A stretch of 64,000 nt of DNA from Candidatus Binatia bacterium. GTDB lineage: Bacteria > Desulfobacterota > Binatia > Bin18. How positions within the stretch are numbered: the stretch's first letter is position 1; every line of letters begins with the position of its first letter. The stretch covers positions 1,673,925 through 1,737,924 of the forward strand of contig OX638322.1 in NCBI GenBank assembly GCA_951812575.1, given 5' to 3'. The position numbers and the translations under genes are program-made. The notes beneath the pieces are model-generated. The model ran no database searches, was not told the DNA's origin, and saw nothing but the letters and a program-made list of their open reading frames with translations. This document shows, piece after piece, positions 8,652 to 17,712 of this stretch.

Positions 8652-8972
8652 ATGGACAGGAAAATTCTGGTTGGACGGCAGGTCAGAAGACTGCGAAAAT
8701 TACGACAGCTCTCCCAGGAAACGCTGGCGGACCGAGCGGCCATGAGCGCCAAATATCTCAGCCGCATTGAGACCGGGAACGAGAACCCTTCAATAGACCT
8801 GCTGTTTCGGCTGGCCGACGGCCTGAATGTCGAACCCTATGAAATGCTGTGTTTTGAAGACGGCGAGTTGGCCCGCCAATTACGGGCGAGGGCGGTGAAG
8901 CTCATAATAGACGATGTGCCGGACAAGGACATCGCGCGGGTCGTCGGAAGGCTCGAAGCGGTGCTGCACTAA
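8652..8972 (+). CDS. XRE-family helix-turn-helix regulator
   Basis: 106 residues. The N-terminal 65 residues are a Cro/C1-type helix-turn-helix: VRRLRKLRQLSQETLADRA, then SAKYLSRIETGNENPSIDLL, which is the recognition helix and the conserved ExGxxNPS turn. The C-terminal 40 residues are a short helical tail. I chose ATG at 8652 because AAAAGG precedes it; a longer in-frame start at 8607 would run back almost to the MITE right end. The MITE ends 52 bp upstream and so may now form the promoter region. The partner or target is not evident. Confidence 0.85.
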   Translation: MDRKILVGRQVRRLRKLRQLSQETLADRAAMSAKYLSRIETGNENPSIDLLFRLADGLNVEPYEMLCFEDGELARQLRARAVKLIIDDVPDKDIARVVGRLEAVLH

Positions 8973-9123
8973 GAACAGAATCCAAAGCGCTGAAAAATCT
9001 CACGTATTTCACGCTGAGCTCTAGCCGTGCAGGGGACTCCCGTTATGCTGGGGATTCAGAAACTCCTGCGCCCCCGTAACAACCGACTAAGAGTCGTCAT
9101 TATTCGGAACCGCGCCTATCGGC

Positions 9124-9459
9124 TTACGCTCCGCTCACTCGACCGACGGGGGGCCTCTGAGCGGCGTGATAGCGAACCCGTGCACGGATTACGTCGCCGC
9201 TCTCGGCCTGTACCTTCGACAGTTCGTAGACCGTCTGGGCGTTCATCCAGAATTCCGGGGTTTGGCCGAAATACTCACCCAGCGCAATCGCGGTCTCAGC
9301 CGTCACCCCGCGCCGTTCGTGAACAATCTCGTGTAGACGCGTTGTCGGTAGGCCCGTCTCTCGCGCCACACGGCTGACGCTCAACGCCATTTCCTCAATT
9401 TGCTCCATGAGTAGCGCACCGGGGTGCGTTGCAATCCGATGGGTCGGTGTCTTTAACAT
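9124..9459 (-). CDS. higA: HigA-type antitoxin
   Basis: 111 residues with the VapI/HigA helix-turn-helix: HPGALLMEQIEEMALSVSR and GLPTTRLHEIVHERRGVT, then GEYFGQTPEFWMNAQ, all standard for the family. In such pairs the antitoxin binds the HigB nuclease and represses its own promoter. It follows higB by 15 nt, giving the toxin-first order typical of higBA. The C-terminal tail (VRYHAAQRPPVGRVSGA) is longer than in the shortest members. Confidence 0.88.
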   Translation of the reverse strand: MLKTPTHRIATHPGALLMEQIEEMALSVSRVARETGLPTTRLHEIVHERRGVTAETAIALGEYFGQTPEFWMNAQTVYELSKVQAESGDVIRARVRYHAAQRPPVGRVSGA

Positions 9460-9474
9460 AGTCTCGCCCCTGTC

Positions 9475-9759
9475 TCAGTCATAATGGTTGTTCAACTCCA
9501 CCTCGAAGGCATCCCCTGCCCGCCAGGTGAAACATATCCGCCAGCCGCGCGATACACGAATGCTGTACTGTCCGGCGCGGTCTCCCCTGAGGCGTTCAAG
9601 CCGATTGTCGGGCGGTACTCGAAGGTCTTTTATAGAAGCTACATAGTTGATTCGATCCAATTTGCTCTGCGCTCTTTTCAGAAGTCTCGCTGGGAACGAC
9701 CGGTCTCTCACCCCATTGAAGACATTCGCGGTGCGCTGGTCGGCAAAAGACCTAATCAT
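9475..9759 (-). CDS. higB: HigB/RelE-type mRNA interferase toxin
   Basis: 94 residues covering the whole RelE-fold toxin. MIRSFADQRTANVFNG opens the fold, and LRVPPDNRLERLRGDRAGQYSIRV and WRICFTWRAGDAFEVELNNHYD are the HigB (plasmid maintenance killer) signature, with the Arg and His residues expected for ribosome-dependent mRNA cutting. First gene of a two-gene operon with higA. It appears intact. Confidence 0.9.
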   Translation of the reverse strand: MIRSFADQRTANVFNGVRDRSFPARLLKRAQSKLDRINYVASIKDLRVPPDNRLERLRGDRAGQYSIRVSRGWRICFTWRAGDAFEVELNNHYD

Positions 9760-9850
9760 GGAGCAGAAATATTATGATTAACGTTATACGTCAAGAGTAA
9801 TATATCTAGGTGGGGATCGATATGGGCTTTGCCCTGGCAAGACACGAACG

Positions 9851-9934
9851 CTACCCGGCAAGGTGCTGTTGCGCCGCTGGCAGAGTCTCAGAGTCTATCC
9901 GCTTGAGCCTCCCGAAAGACCCGATGAAGGATGA
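9851..9934 (+). pseudogene. Relic of an NFACT-R gene 3' end
   Basis: The reading LPGKVLLRRWQSLRVYPL, ending in TGA at 9932-9934, matches the last 17 residues of the NFACT-R protein at 6767-7135 almost exactly and is extended by 9-10 residues. No upstream part of the domain is present. It marks a partial duplication or the stump left by a deletion. Confidence 0.7.
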
Positions 9935-9963
9935 CGAATAACGATGGTGTGGCCTGATCCCGT

Positions 9964-12900
9964 TCAATCCCCGAATGCTTCCTTTTCTTTTATCTGGGCC
10001 GAGACCGGAGGCGGTATTTGGTCGGAGGCCGGAGGCGATTCTTGCACCGGCCTCCGGCGGAACAGCCGGCGCGGCAGGTTTCTCAGGGCAGGCATCGTAC
10101 GCCCTATCCACGACTCGAGATCATCGAATAAGGAATAGGCGACCGGGGTCACCAATAAGGTAATCAATAAACATAGACTCTGTCCGCCAATGACGACGAC
10201 CGCAATGCCCCGATGACTTTCCGCGGCCGGGCCCTGGCCGATCAGAATCGGGATCATACCAGCTACAAGGGCCAGGGTCGTCATCAGGATCGGACGCAGG
10301 CGTTCCTTGTTGGCCCGCAGAATGGCCTCGTCGCGCGGCAGGCCTGCGGCCCGCAAATTGATCGTGTGGTCGATTTGCAGGATCGAGTTTTTCTTCACGA
10401 TCCCGAATAACAACAACATGCCCAGAATCGCGAACAGCGCCAGATGCTGGCCGGCGATATACAGCGCCAACAGAGCAAAGGGCACGGCCAGGGGCAGGGA
10501 CAGCATAATGGTAATCGGGTGCAGAAAGCTCTCAAACTGCGCCGCCAGGACCATATACATGCCAATAATGGACAACAGAAAAGCGATCTGAAAGCTTTCC
10601 ATCATCTCTTCAAACATCTTGCCCATGCCGGTCACCCCGGTGGTATAGCCCAGCGGCAGGCCCATTTCCTCGACCTCGGCATCGATGTCGGCAATCGCGT
10701 CGCCGAGCGCCTTGTCTTTGGCCAGATTGCCGGTAATCGTAATCTGGCGCTGCCGATCCTGGCGGTCAATTTGCACCGGGCCGGTGCCGGGAACCAGATC
10801 AACCACATTATTGAGTATGACCTGCCCCACGGACGCTGACGGGACCGCGACCTGTTGAATCACCTCGGGTCGATTCCGACTCTCGGGTGTCAGGCGCAGG
10901 CGCACATCATATAATTCATCGCCTTCACGATAGGTCGTGATTTTCTCACCCGCGATCATAATACGCAGGGTCGAGGCAATATCAGCCGCCTCAATGCCGA
11001 GATCGGAAGATTTCCGTCGGTTGAGATGGACCTGGAGTTCGGGATTCCCACCCTCGAAGGTCGAGTCCACATCGCGCAGACCAGGCATGTTCTGGGTGCG
11101 GGTTTTCAAATCCTCAGAGTATTGTTGGAGCGTTTCCAGGTCCGGGCCGCGCAAGTTGTACGAGACATCCACATTCTGGATACCCCCACCACTGACCGGC
11201 AAAATCTGGTCTACGCTGATCCTGAGATTGGGGAATCCCTGAACCTTCTCGCGGGCCAAATCCATGACCTGACTCTGGTGGAGGGTCCGCTCGGAGTAAT
11301 GCGTGAGGGTGACGACAATTTTTGACTTTGTTACCGACTCACCCACGGTTGAGCCAATCTCGGTCAGCAGGTGGTTCACACCCGGAAGGGGATGAATTTC
11401 TTCTTCAATCTGGCGTGTCACGGCGTCGGTTTGCGCCAACGAATAGCCGGGCGGGGTCTTGATATTGATTTCAAACTCCCCCCGGTCGTCGCTGGCCATC
11501 AGGCTGGGGCGGACGAGACCCGCAATAAAAGGGGTGGAAACAAACACGCCCAGGGTGAGGCACACAATCGCCCAGCGATGGCGCATCGACCACTTCAGCA
11601 TGGCGGTATAGGAACGATCGATGAGCCCGTAGAAGCGTGACTCGCGTGAGGAATGGGCGTGGTCGTCGAGATGTTTGGGCAGAAAGCGCGAGCACAGCAT
11701 GGGTGTCAGGGTAAAAGCGACCAGCAGGGAGACCATGATCGAGAACGCCATGGTAAACCCGAAGCTGCTCAGCCACATACCGACGATCCCCTTGAGAAAG
11801 CCAACCGGAATGAAGATCACAACCAGCGACAGGGTAGTGGCGCTGACGGCCAGGCCCACCTCGGCCGTGGCGGCGCGCGCGGCCTCAAAGGCGTTCATGC
11901 CCTTTTCTTCGATGTAGCGATAAATATTTTCCAGTACGACAATCGCGTCATCAATGACAATGCCGACGGCCAAGGTAAGCGCCAGCAGGGTGACGCGGTT
12001 GAGGGAATAGCCGGCCGCGGCCAGGAGCGTATAGGTCGAGATGATGGAAACCGGAATAGCGATGGCGGCAATGAGGGTTGAGCGCAGATTGCCGAGAAAG
12101 AAATACACGATGATACTGGCAAACAAGGAGCCCAGGATGAGGTGCTGCTGGACCTCGTGCACCGAAGCTTTGACAAAATCCGACTGATCGCGGGTGACGA
12201 GCGCTTCGACACCCGGCGGCAGGAGTTGCCGAACATCAACCAGCCGCTCCTCGACCGCCTCGACCGCGGCAACCGTGTTCGACCCGGACTGTTTGCGAAT
12301 GATTAGAGACACGGCGTTCTTGCCGTCGTAGCGGGACAAGGAGCGTGGCTCTTCAACGCCGTCTTCGACCCGGCCAATATCGGCCAGGGTAATGGGCACG
12401 CCGTCATTGGTGGCGACCACGATATCTTCGAACTCACGGACCGATTTGACCCGTCCGAGCGTCCGCAGGACGGTCTCGCCGCTCTCTTGGGTGATGCGTC
12501 CGCCCGGAAATTCGACATTCTGCTTGGCCAGGGCCTCAGCGACGGTCCGGATGGCCAGCCCGTAGGCCTTGAGACGATCGGGATCAACCAGGATATGAAT
12601 CTCCCGTTTCCGCCCGCCTAAGACGTCAATAGCGCCGACCCCGGTCACCGACTCCAGCGGCTCTTTGACCTGATTCTCCGCAATTTCGGTCAGTTCTTTC
12701 AGACCGCGAAAGCCTGAGACGGTAATGGTCGCAATCGGCGTGGCATCAATATCGAACTTCTCGACAATCGGAGGGTCCGCATCTTCGGGCAGGTCGGCCA
12801 GGACCGTGCCCACCTTGTCACGGACTTCTTGAGCGGCAATGCCGAGGTCTTTCTCCAGGACGAACTGCACAATGACTTGGGATAGCCCCTCACGAGTGAC

Positions 12901-13146
12901 TGACCGCAGCTCATCAATCCCACTAACCGTGTTTATGGCTTCCTCAATGATCTTGGTCACCTGGGCTTCGATCTCCTCCGGTCCGGCACCGGGCAGGGTG
13001 GTTGTCACGGTGACAACCGGCATTTCGACCTTGGGCATCAATTCCAGGGTGAGACTCTTGTAGGAAAACCAGCCGGCCACCACCAGCACCCCAACAAGCA
13101 TGGTGGCAAAGACGGGTCGGCGAACACACACATCGGCAAGAATCAT
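9964..13146 (-). CDS. RND efflux pump, inner-membrane transporter (HAE1/AcrB type)
   Basis: 1060 residues, the standard RND length, with the twelve-helix plan and two large periplasmic loops. It starts MILADVCVRRPVFATML, as AcrB-like pumps do, and carries the paired acidic residues of helix 4 in LAVGIVIDDAIVVLENIYR, which carry protons. I placed the start at ATG 13146 with GGAGA upstream; the longer in-frame start would overlap the MFP gene. The substrate is probably a hydrophobic compound or drug. Third gene of tetR-MFP-RND. No outer-membrane channel gene is in the operon. Confidence 0.93.
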   Translation of the reverse strand: MILADVCVRRPVFATMLVGVLVVAGWFSYKSLTLELMPKVEMPVVTVTTTLPGAGPEEIEAQVTKIIEEAINTVSGIDELRSVTREGLSQVIVQFVLEKDLGIAAQEVRDKVGTVLADLPEDADPPIVEKFDIDATPIATITVSGFRGLKELTEIAENQVKEPLESVTGVGAIDVLGGRKREIHILVDPDRLKAYGLAIRTVAEALAKQNVEFPGGRITQESGETVLRTLGRVKSVREFEDIVVATNDGVPITLADIGRVEDGVEEPRSLSRYDGKNAVSLIIRKQSGSNTVAAVEAVEERLVDVRQLLPPGVEALVTRDQSDFVKASVHEVQQHLILGSLFASIIVYFFLGNLRSTLIAAIAIPVSIISTYTLLAAAGYSLNRVTLLALTLAVGIVIDDAIVVLENIYRYIEEKGMNAFEAARAATAEVGLAVSATTLSLVVIFIPVGFLKGIVGMWLSSFGFTMAFSIMVSLLVAFTLTPMLCSRFLPKHLDDHAHSSRESRFYGLIDRSYTAMLKWSMRHRWAIVCLTLGVFVSTPFIAGLVRPSLMASDDRGEFEINIKTPPGYSLAQTDAVTRQIEEEIHPLPGVNHLLTEIGSTVGESVTKSKIVVTLTHYSERTLHQSQVMDLAREKVQGFPNLRISVDQILPVSGGGIQNVDVSYNLRGPDLETLQQYSEDLKTRTQNMPGLRDVDSTFEGGNPELQVHLNRRKSSDLGIEAADIASTLRIMIAGEKITTYREGDELYDVRLRLTPESRNRPEVIQQVAVPSASVGQVILNNVVDLVPGTGPVQIDRQDRQRQITITGNLAKDKALGDAIADIDAEVEEMGLPLGYTTGVTGMGKMFEEMMESFQIAFLLSIIGMYMVLAAQFESFLHPITIMLSLPLAVPFALLALYIAGQHLALFAILGMLLLFGIVKKNSILQIDHTINLRAAGLPRDEAILRANKERLRPILMTTLALVAGMIPILIGQGPAAESHRGIAVVVIGGQSLCLLITLLVTPVAYSLFDDLESWIGRTMPALRNLPRRLFRRRPVQESPPASDQIPPPVSAQIKEKEAFGD

Positions 13147-13162
13147 ACGCTCTCCACAGGGC

Positions 13163-14347
13163 TTACTGGGCTTGGGATAAGGAGTCGGTTGAGTTGGTTG
13201 AGTCCTTTGAGTCCTTAAGACCCAAAGACCCAACCGACCCAAGGACTTCCTGAGGTTGCACGGTCATCCCATCAGCCAGACGGTTGAGGGTGCTGACGGC
13301 GACCGTTTCCCCTTCAGCAAGCCCTGTGGCAATTTCTACCCAGTCCCCGTCCTCCATGCCTGAGGTGACCTCACGTGAGGTCACGACGTTATCCTTGACG
13401 ATAAAGATGCGCTCAACACCGGCAAAGCGCGCCAGGCCGGTGCGCGGAATAAAGAGCGCGTCTTCTTCTCCGAGGACGCCGGTAATACGCGCAAAATAGC
13501 CTGGACGAAGTTTGCCATCAGGATTGGGGATCTCGGCTTCAATCAGGAGGGAGCGTGTCCTGTGGTCCACCCGGGCGGCCATGCGGGTCAGGAACCCTTC
13601 AAAAACCTGCCCAGGCAGCGCTTCGACTTCGACCCGAAGCGGCATGCCCGTCTCGGCCACCGCGGCAAAGCGTTCCGGCACGGGGGAACGCAGCTTGAGC
13701 GGGTTGACCACGACGAGTTCGAGCAGTTGTGAGGCGTCCTGCTTGTACTCGCCAGGATTCACAAAACGTTCTTGGACAAAGCCGTTGACGGGCGAAACAA
13801 TCCGGGTATCGCGCAGGCGTTTCCGCGCGAGAGCCAGGATCTTTTCTGCGGTGCGGACGCGTGCCTCCGTCACTTTATAGTCGGCCTCATTAGTATCCAG
13901 CCGTTGCTCAGGAATCAGGTTTTCCGCGGCCAGCTCCTTGGCGCGGGTATATTCGGCCCGTGCGCGAATGAAGTTGGCCTCTGCTTGTTTGAGCGCACTT
14001 TCCTTCACTTCGACCTCCAGGGCGAGTTCTTCCCGCTCCATCTCAGCCAGGAGCTGGCCTTTTTCCACCTGGTCACCGAAGTCAACGTGTACTTGCTGGA
14101 CGTAGCCTTCCTTCTTATTCGACAAAATGATGCTTTCTTTGGCGAACAACGCGCCCTGCCCCTGGCCGGTCCGCGTCACGGTGCGCACGACCGGCTGTGC
14201 CACCTGAACGGTGAGGGGCGGGGGTGGGGTAGCGGCGGTTTGCTCCTGTGTTTTTGCCGCTTCCGAACTGGACGATTGGCAGCTCGGAAAGACAAGCAGG
14301 ACCAACACCAGACATGCTTGGCCAAGAAGAAATACGAAGTGCTTCAC
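13163..14347 (-). CDS. RND periplasmic adaptor (membrane fusion lipoprotein)
   Basis: 394 residues with a lipoprotein signal (LVLLVFPSC, Cys at about residue 23). It contains the split biotinyl-lipoyl motif (GYVQQVHVDFGDQVEKGQLLAE and IVSPVNGFVQERFVNPGEYK) flanking a coiled-coil hairpin of about 70 residues (KESALKQAEANFIRARAEYTR). It links the inner-membrane pump to an outer-membrane channel. The GTG start overlaps the tetR stop by 4 nt (GTGA). The C-terminus ends in a low-complexity Ser/Asp/Lys stretch (SLGLKDSKDSTNSTDSLS), encoded by a short imperfect heptad repeat, which is unusual. Confidence 0.92.
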   Translation of the reverse strand: MKHFVFLLGQACLVLVLLVFPSCQSSSSEAAKTQEQTAATPPPPLTVQVAQPVVRTVTRTGQGQGALFAKESIILSNKKEGYVQQVHVDFGDQVEKGQLLAEMEREELALEVEVKESALKQAEANFIRARAEYTRAKELAAENLIPEQRLDTNEADYKVTEARVRTAEKILALARKRLRDTRIVSPVNGFVQERFVNPGEYKQDASQLLELVVVNPLKLRSPVPERFAAVAETGMPLRVEVEALPGQVFEGFLTRMAARVDHRTRSLLIEAEIPNPDGKLRPGYFARITGVLGEEDALFIPRTGLARFAGVERIFIVKDNVVTSREVTSGMEDGDWVEIATGLAEGETVAVSTLNRLADGMTVQPQEVLGSVGSLGLKDSKDSTNSTDSLSQAQ

Positions 14348-14997
14348 GATACCGGCCCCTTATGGTTCTGATGCTGATTCAGAACTCCGTTGAAAAACAA
14401 ATCGAGCAAAATGCCTGCATCTTCGGCGGCCGGACGAGCGGTCAGCCCCAACGCCCGTTGCTGAAAACAGCCGCGAATCGCCTCGTTGAGGACAAAGGCC
14501 GAGGCTTCGACATTATGGGGCCGAAACACGCCTACGCGAACGCCGTCCTGGATGATTTCTTCGATAAAATGGATATGGGCCAGATACAGGTCGAGCATAT
14601 GCGCCGCTTCCGGATGACTGGGTGAAGCGGCCAGAAAGTTTCGCTCCAGCAGCAGGGTCTTGAAAAAATCGCGATGTGTATCGCTCAGTTCGAGGCTGAC
14701 TTCAATCAGACGTTGGAGCTTTTCAATCGGAGTCAGCGCCTCGGCGACTTGCGTGCGTACCTGACCGGTAAAATTCTGTATTCCCTGCTCCACCGCCGCA
14801 GTGAAGAGTTCATCTTTGTTCTGGAAATACAGATAGACGGTCCCTTTGGCGATCTCCGCTTCCTCAGCAACGCGCTCAACCGTGGCCCCCTGAAACCCGT
14901 GGCTCGCCACCACCCGGCAGGTGGCATCCAGAATTTCGCGGATCCGAAACTCGCGAAGTACCTCTTCTTTTTTTCTTGTGGCTGAACTTTTAGTCAT
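14344..14997 (-). CDS. TetR/AcrR-family repressor of the RND operon
   Basis: 217 residues. The N-terminal helix-turn-helix is classical (ILDATCRVVASHGFQGATVE, then EIAKGTVYLYFQNKDELF). The rest is the all-helical ligand-binding domain. First gene of the operon and coupled to the adaptor gene. A perfect 6-6-6 palindrome (14999-15016) lies at the start codon and is the likely operator, so the protein probably represses its own operon until an inducer binds. Starts at 14997 or 15009 are both possible, and neither has a clear ribosome site. Confidence 0.92.
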   Translation of the reverse strand: MTKSSATRKKEEVLREFRIREILDATCRVVASHGFQGATVERVAEEAEIAKGTVYLYFQNKDELFTAAVEQGIQNFTGQVRTQVAEALTPIEKLQRLIEVSLELSDTHRDFFKTLLLERNFLAASPSHPEAAHMLDLYLAHIHFIEEIIQDGVRVGVFRPHNVEASAFVLNEAIRGCFQQRALGLTARPAAEDAGILLDLFFNGVLNQHQNHKGPVS

Positions 14998-14998
14998 G

Positions 14999-15016
14999 TG
15001 ACTGACCATACAGTCA
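14999..15016. promoter_or_regulatory. Probable TetR operator
   Basis: TGACTG-ACCATA-CAGTCA, a perfect inverted repeat with 6-nt half-sites, overlaps the 5' end of the tetR gene. This is the classic arrangement for self-repression by a TetR-family dimer. Confidence 0.75.
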
Positions 15017-15246
15017 GCAAGTGTGCAATGCAAGCCCTCTGTTCCTATTGAAAGGAATCGTCTCGGGCTCAGACAGCCCAGCCTACGGACAGCACCTCGG
15101 CCTGTTCCATGCCGGTGCGGGACACGGGGATACCGCTGAGGGAAGGGCCGGCGCACCGGGCGCCGCTCCCCCCGCGGGTGCGCCAGGCATGGATGGCGTC
15201 TGCTCTCTCACCTGCCGACGATTTGTATAGAAGAGCCCCCCAGGAT

Positions 15247-15393
15247 TCAACGAGTGGGGGCGAGGCGGCCAGCACGTCGGCCGTGGGCGCGCACGGGTTT
15301 GGGCGGCGGCGGCCACCGCAGGAGCTGTTTGAGGGCCGGTTCAAAGGCCCGTAACTCTTCGGGTGTTTCAGGCGTGGGCGGCGGGTGTGGCAT
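15247..15393 (-). CDS. Small passenger-like ORF downstream of the IS1595 transposase
   Basis: 48 codons starting 3 nt after the transposase stop, reading MPHPPPTPETPEELRAFEPA and then KQLLRWPPPPKP. The EELRAFEPALKQLL stretch looks like a short amphipathic helix. It may be an accessory ORF carried by the element or a chance ORF in very GC-rich DNA. No function can be given. Confidence 0.35.
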   Translation of the reverse strand: MPHPPPTPETPEELRAFEPALKQLLRWPPPPKPVRAHGRRAGRLAPTR

Positions 15394-15396
15394 CGG

Positions 15397-16278
15397 TCAG
15401 CCTCCTATGCCCCCGGCGAGCATCCGCTCAAACCGGTGCGGGTCCGTGCGATGGTTAGGCCGAAACGTAAACTCACTCAGCTCTAAGGGCAAGTAGCGCC
15501 GCGAGACATGGTGCAAGGGGCCGAGGAGGCCCCGCTTGAGCCCCGCCCAGAAGCTCTCGATGCTCTGTGTGTGCCCCCGCCCCCGGACATATTCCCCCCG
15601 CCCGTGGCGGACCGTCTCATGCCGATAGCCCGCCGCCCGGAGGTAGCGATAGCCCGAATGGTCATCCGTGGCGACTCACTCTGCCTGCCGGGACACGCGG
15701 GCAGGGACAAAGCCCTGCAAAGTGCGGGTGTCCGTGGTCTCCACGACTTGGGTGACGACCACGCCCCGGCGGCTCAGGGCCCCGAGGACGGGAATCTTCC
15801 CCGCCGGCCCGTTCCGGCGCCGCCGCTTCGCCTTCCACTTCTTCCCCTCCTTGCCCCCGACCTACGTTTCATCCACTTCCACGATCCCCCGTAACGGCGG
15901 CCGCGCCGTGGGCTGCAACGCTGCCCGAATGCGGTGACACATCGACCCCGCGGTCCGGGAAGAGCCCGAGCCCATCCTTCGCTGGCCTTGGAGGGCACGG
16001 ATCCCCTTCTTACTCTGACACAGCAGATAGATCACCTTGAACCAGATCGTCAGCGGATAGGTCGTGTTCTCAAACACGGTCCCCACCAACGGCGAGAAAC
16101 GGTAGCCGTGCTTGTTGCACTGTTTACACTGCCACCGCCATGGCCGCGCCAGCTTCACGACCCGGGCACGCCCACACCGGGCACAGCGCACCCCCTGCGG
16201 CCAGCGTAGCCGGACCACAGAGGCCAGACACTGCTCCGCGGTCCCAAACTCCTGCCCCAGTTGTTGTAACGTTAACAG
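15397..16278 (-). pseudogene. IS1595-family (ISXO2-like) transposase with two in-frame stops
   Basis: One continuous frame encodes the whole DDE-type transposase. It has an N-terminal zinc ribbon (CARCG and CKQCN), the helical middle (GTVFENTTYPLTIWFKVI, then KKGIRALQ), the first catalytic Asp in VEVDET, then ATDDHSGYRYLRAAGYRHE and the C-terminal QSIESFWAGLKRGL. The frame is broken by TAG at 15862-15864, exactly where the family has the Tyr of DETY, and by TGA at 15676-15678. No frameshift is needed. The initiation codon is unclear. The element is very GC-rich compared with its surroundings. I could not fix its terminal repeats, so the ends of the IS are open. It is almost certainly inactive. 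Confidence 0.85.
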
Positions 16279-16330
16279 CCCCCTACTTCAGCACAATCTC
16301 TCCCCGGTGTCTTAAAGTGCATACTTCCCT

Positions 16331-16363
16331 CCCCGGTGGGGTGGCGCGTAGCGCCGGGGTGGG
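16331..16363. repeat. REP-like palindrome
   Basis: Centre GGCGC-GTA-GCGCC flanked by CCCCGG and CCGGGG-type arms between the broken transposase and the next gene. It resembles extragenic palindromes common in GC-rich bacteria. No second copy was found in the window. Confidence 0.45.
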
Positions 16364-16552
16364 TTTTCCAACCCCCAACTCCTAGAGCAAATCACGATGC
16401 TGTGTAGCCGTCCGCGAGGGCCAGATACAAGCCGTTGCGGTCTGACCAGAAAGTTTCAGCTTCGGCGAAAAACCCACTCGCAAGCTTGCCTATCAAATCG
16501 CGGCTGAGTACACTCGCCCCAATACTTCTGGTGCTGAAAAAGGGAGGGCGCC

Positions 16553-17266
16553 ATGGCTGAAGATTTCTCCTCTACCCTGCATATTGCCGAAGGCGGCTTT
16601 CGTCCACGCCCGGAACTCCTGGACGCCTACATCAAACGCCATGAACAGTTCATGCCCCATGCCGTGGCACAGGCGGGCTTTCGGGAAACCTATGGCGGGC
16701 CGATTGCGGGCACGTCCTGGTGGCTCTTCTTTGCCAAGTTTGACACGCTTGAAGCCATGGAAGACTGGCAGCGCGACCGCGAGCATGTGAAGGTTCAGGA
16801 CGAAGCCCGAGAAAAATGGTGGACCGCCTATTATATCCGCAAGGGACGGATACTGGCCAATGGCGAAACGGCGACCGGCATGATCTTGAACGAAACCATG
16901 CTGCTCCGGGATACGCCGCTTTCAGACACGGAGTCCGATCAGGTCACCGGTACACTCTCGGACATCGCGAGCTTTGGTATCCTGCCCTATGAGGCACTCA
17001 AGAACGAACGTATCCAGACCCCCTATGTCTTTACCCAGCTCGGCGGCATCGTTCCGCAACAGGCTCCCGTGCATTACGTCCTGCTCAGCTCCTGGGGCAG
17101 CACCACGGATTGCCAGCGGTGGCAGCAGTCAGCCGGTTATCAGACGCTCTGCGGACTCGGGACCGCTCAGTCCGCCTGTTATCAGATTATTCCCGAGCGA
17201 AAGCCTCGCATGGGCCTCCACTCGGACCGGATGCAGCGCGAATGGATAGCTGCTGGGCACTCCTAG
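16553..17266 (+). CDS. Duplicated dimeric alpha-beta-barrel (ABM-like) protein
   Basis: 237 residues that look like two ferredoxin-like alpha-beta-barrel repeats in tandem. The first runs from about residue 10 (STLHIAEGGFRPRPELLDAY, then TSWWLFFAKFDTLEAMEDW) and the second covers about 120-220 (PYVFTQLGGI, then VHYVLLSSWGSTTDCQRWQQ). Each resembles the antibiotic-biosynthesis-monooxygenase/EthD superfamily, whose members can be cofactor-free oxygenases, isomerases or heme proteins. It is the first of four same-strand genes leading to an amidase. No catalytic residues can be named. Enzymatic role inferred only. Confidence 0.7.
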   Translation: MAEDFSSTLHIAEGGFRPRPELLDAYIKRHEQFMPHAVAQAGFRETYGGPIAGTSWWLFFAKFDTLEAMEDWQRDREHVKVQDEAREKWWTAYYIRKGRILANGETATGMILNETMLLRDTPLSDTESDQVTGTLSDIASFGILPYEALKNERIQTPYVFTQLGGIVPQQAPVHYVLLSSWGSTTDCQRWQQSAGYQTLCGLGTAQSACYQIIPERKPRMGLHSDRMQREWIAAGHS

Positions 17267-17418
17267 CTCCCGGCCAAAATCTGCAATCCAGCCCGGCTGG
17301 ACACACGCTCCTATCGTCGGGTCGCCCTTTTCGCCACTCAACCAGTCACAACGAAAAGAGTTGCATCTCAAAATTCTTGCGCTACGCTCTTTCCACAGCA
17401 ACAGGGAAGGAGGGTTGT

Positions 17419-17703
17419 ATGTCGCAAGAGCAAGCCCGCTCAACAGTCCTCATCGAGAATGAGCGCGTGCGCGTGACGGAGTGGCGTTTCGCCCCCCGGG
17501 CGGCCACCGGCTACCATCGGCACGAGTACGACTATGTTGTCGTCCCCATGACAACGGGCAAGTTACTGCTGAAAGCCCCGGAAGGCGACCACGAAGCCGA
17601 GTTGACCCAGGGCGTCCCCTATTTTCGGAATGTTGGGGTCGAACACGATGTGATTAACGCCAATGACTACGAGTTCGTCTTTGTGGAAACGGAACTGAAG
17701 TAG
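17419..17703 (+). CDS. Small cupin-domain protein
   Basis: 94 residues forming a single cupin barrel. VRVTEWRFAPRAATGYHRHEYDYVVV gives the first motif (HxH and Glu/Asp metal ligands) and VGVEHDVINANDYEFVFVETEL gives the second, with a metal-binding His. The ATG at 17419 follows AAGGAGG at ideal spacing. It lies 9 nt ahead of the AtzG-like gene, so it is part of the amidase operon. Small cupins of this type act as metal-dependent isomerases or as ligand binders. Confidence 0.85.
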   Translation: MSQEQARSTVLIENERVRVTEWRFAPRAATGYHRHEYDYVVVPMTTGKLLLKAPEGDHEAELTQGVPYFRNVGVEHDVINANDYEFVFVETELK

Positions 17704-17712
17704 GAGAAGGAC

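Noticed and set aside
13180..13245. Imperfect 7-nt repeats in the adaptor gene
   Set aside because: They encode a low-complexity Ser/Asp/Lys tail of the adaptor and do not look like a CRISPR or mobile feature.
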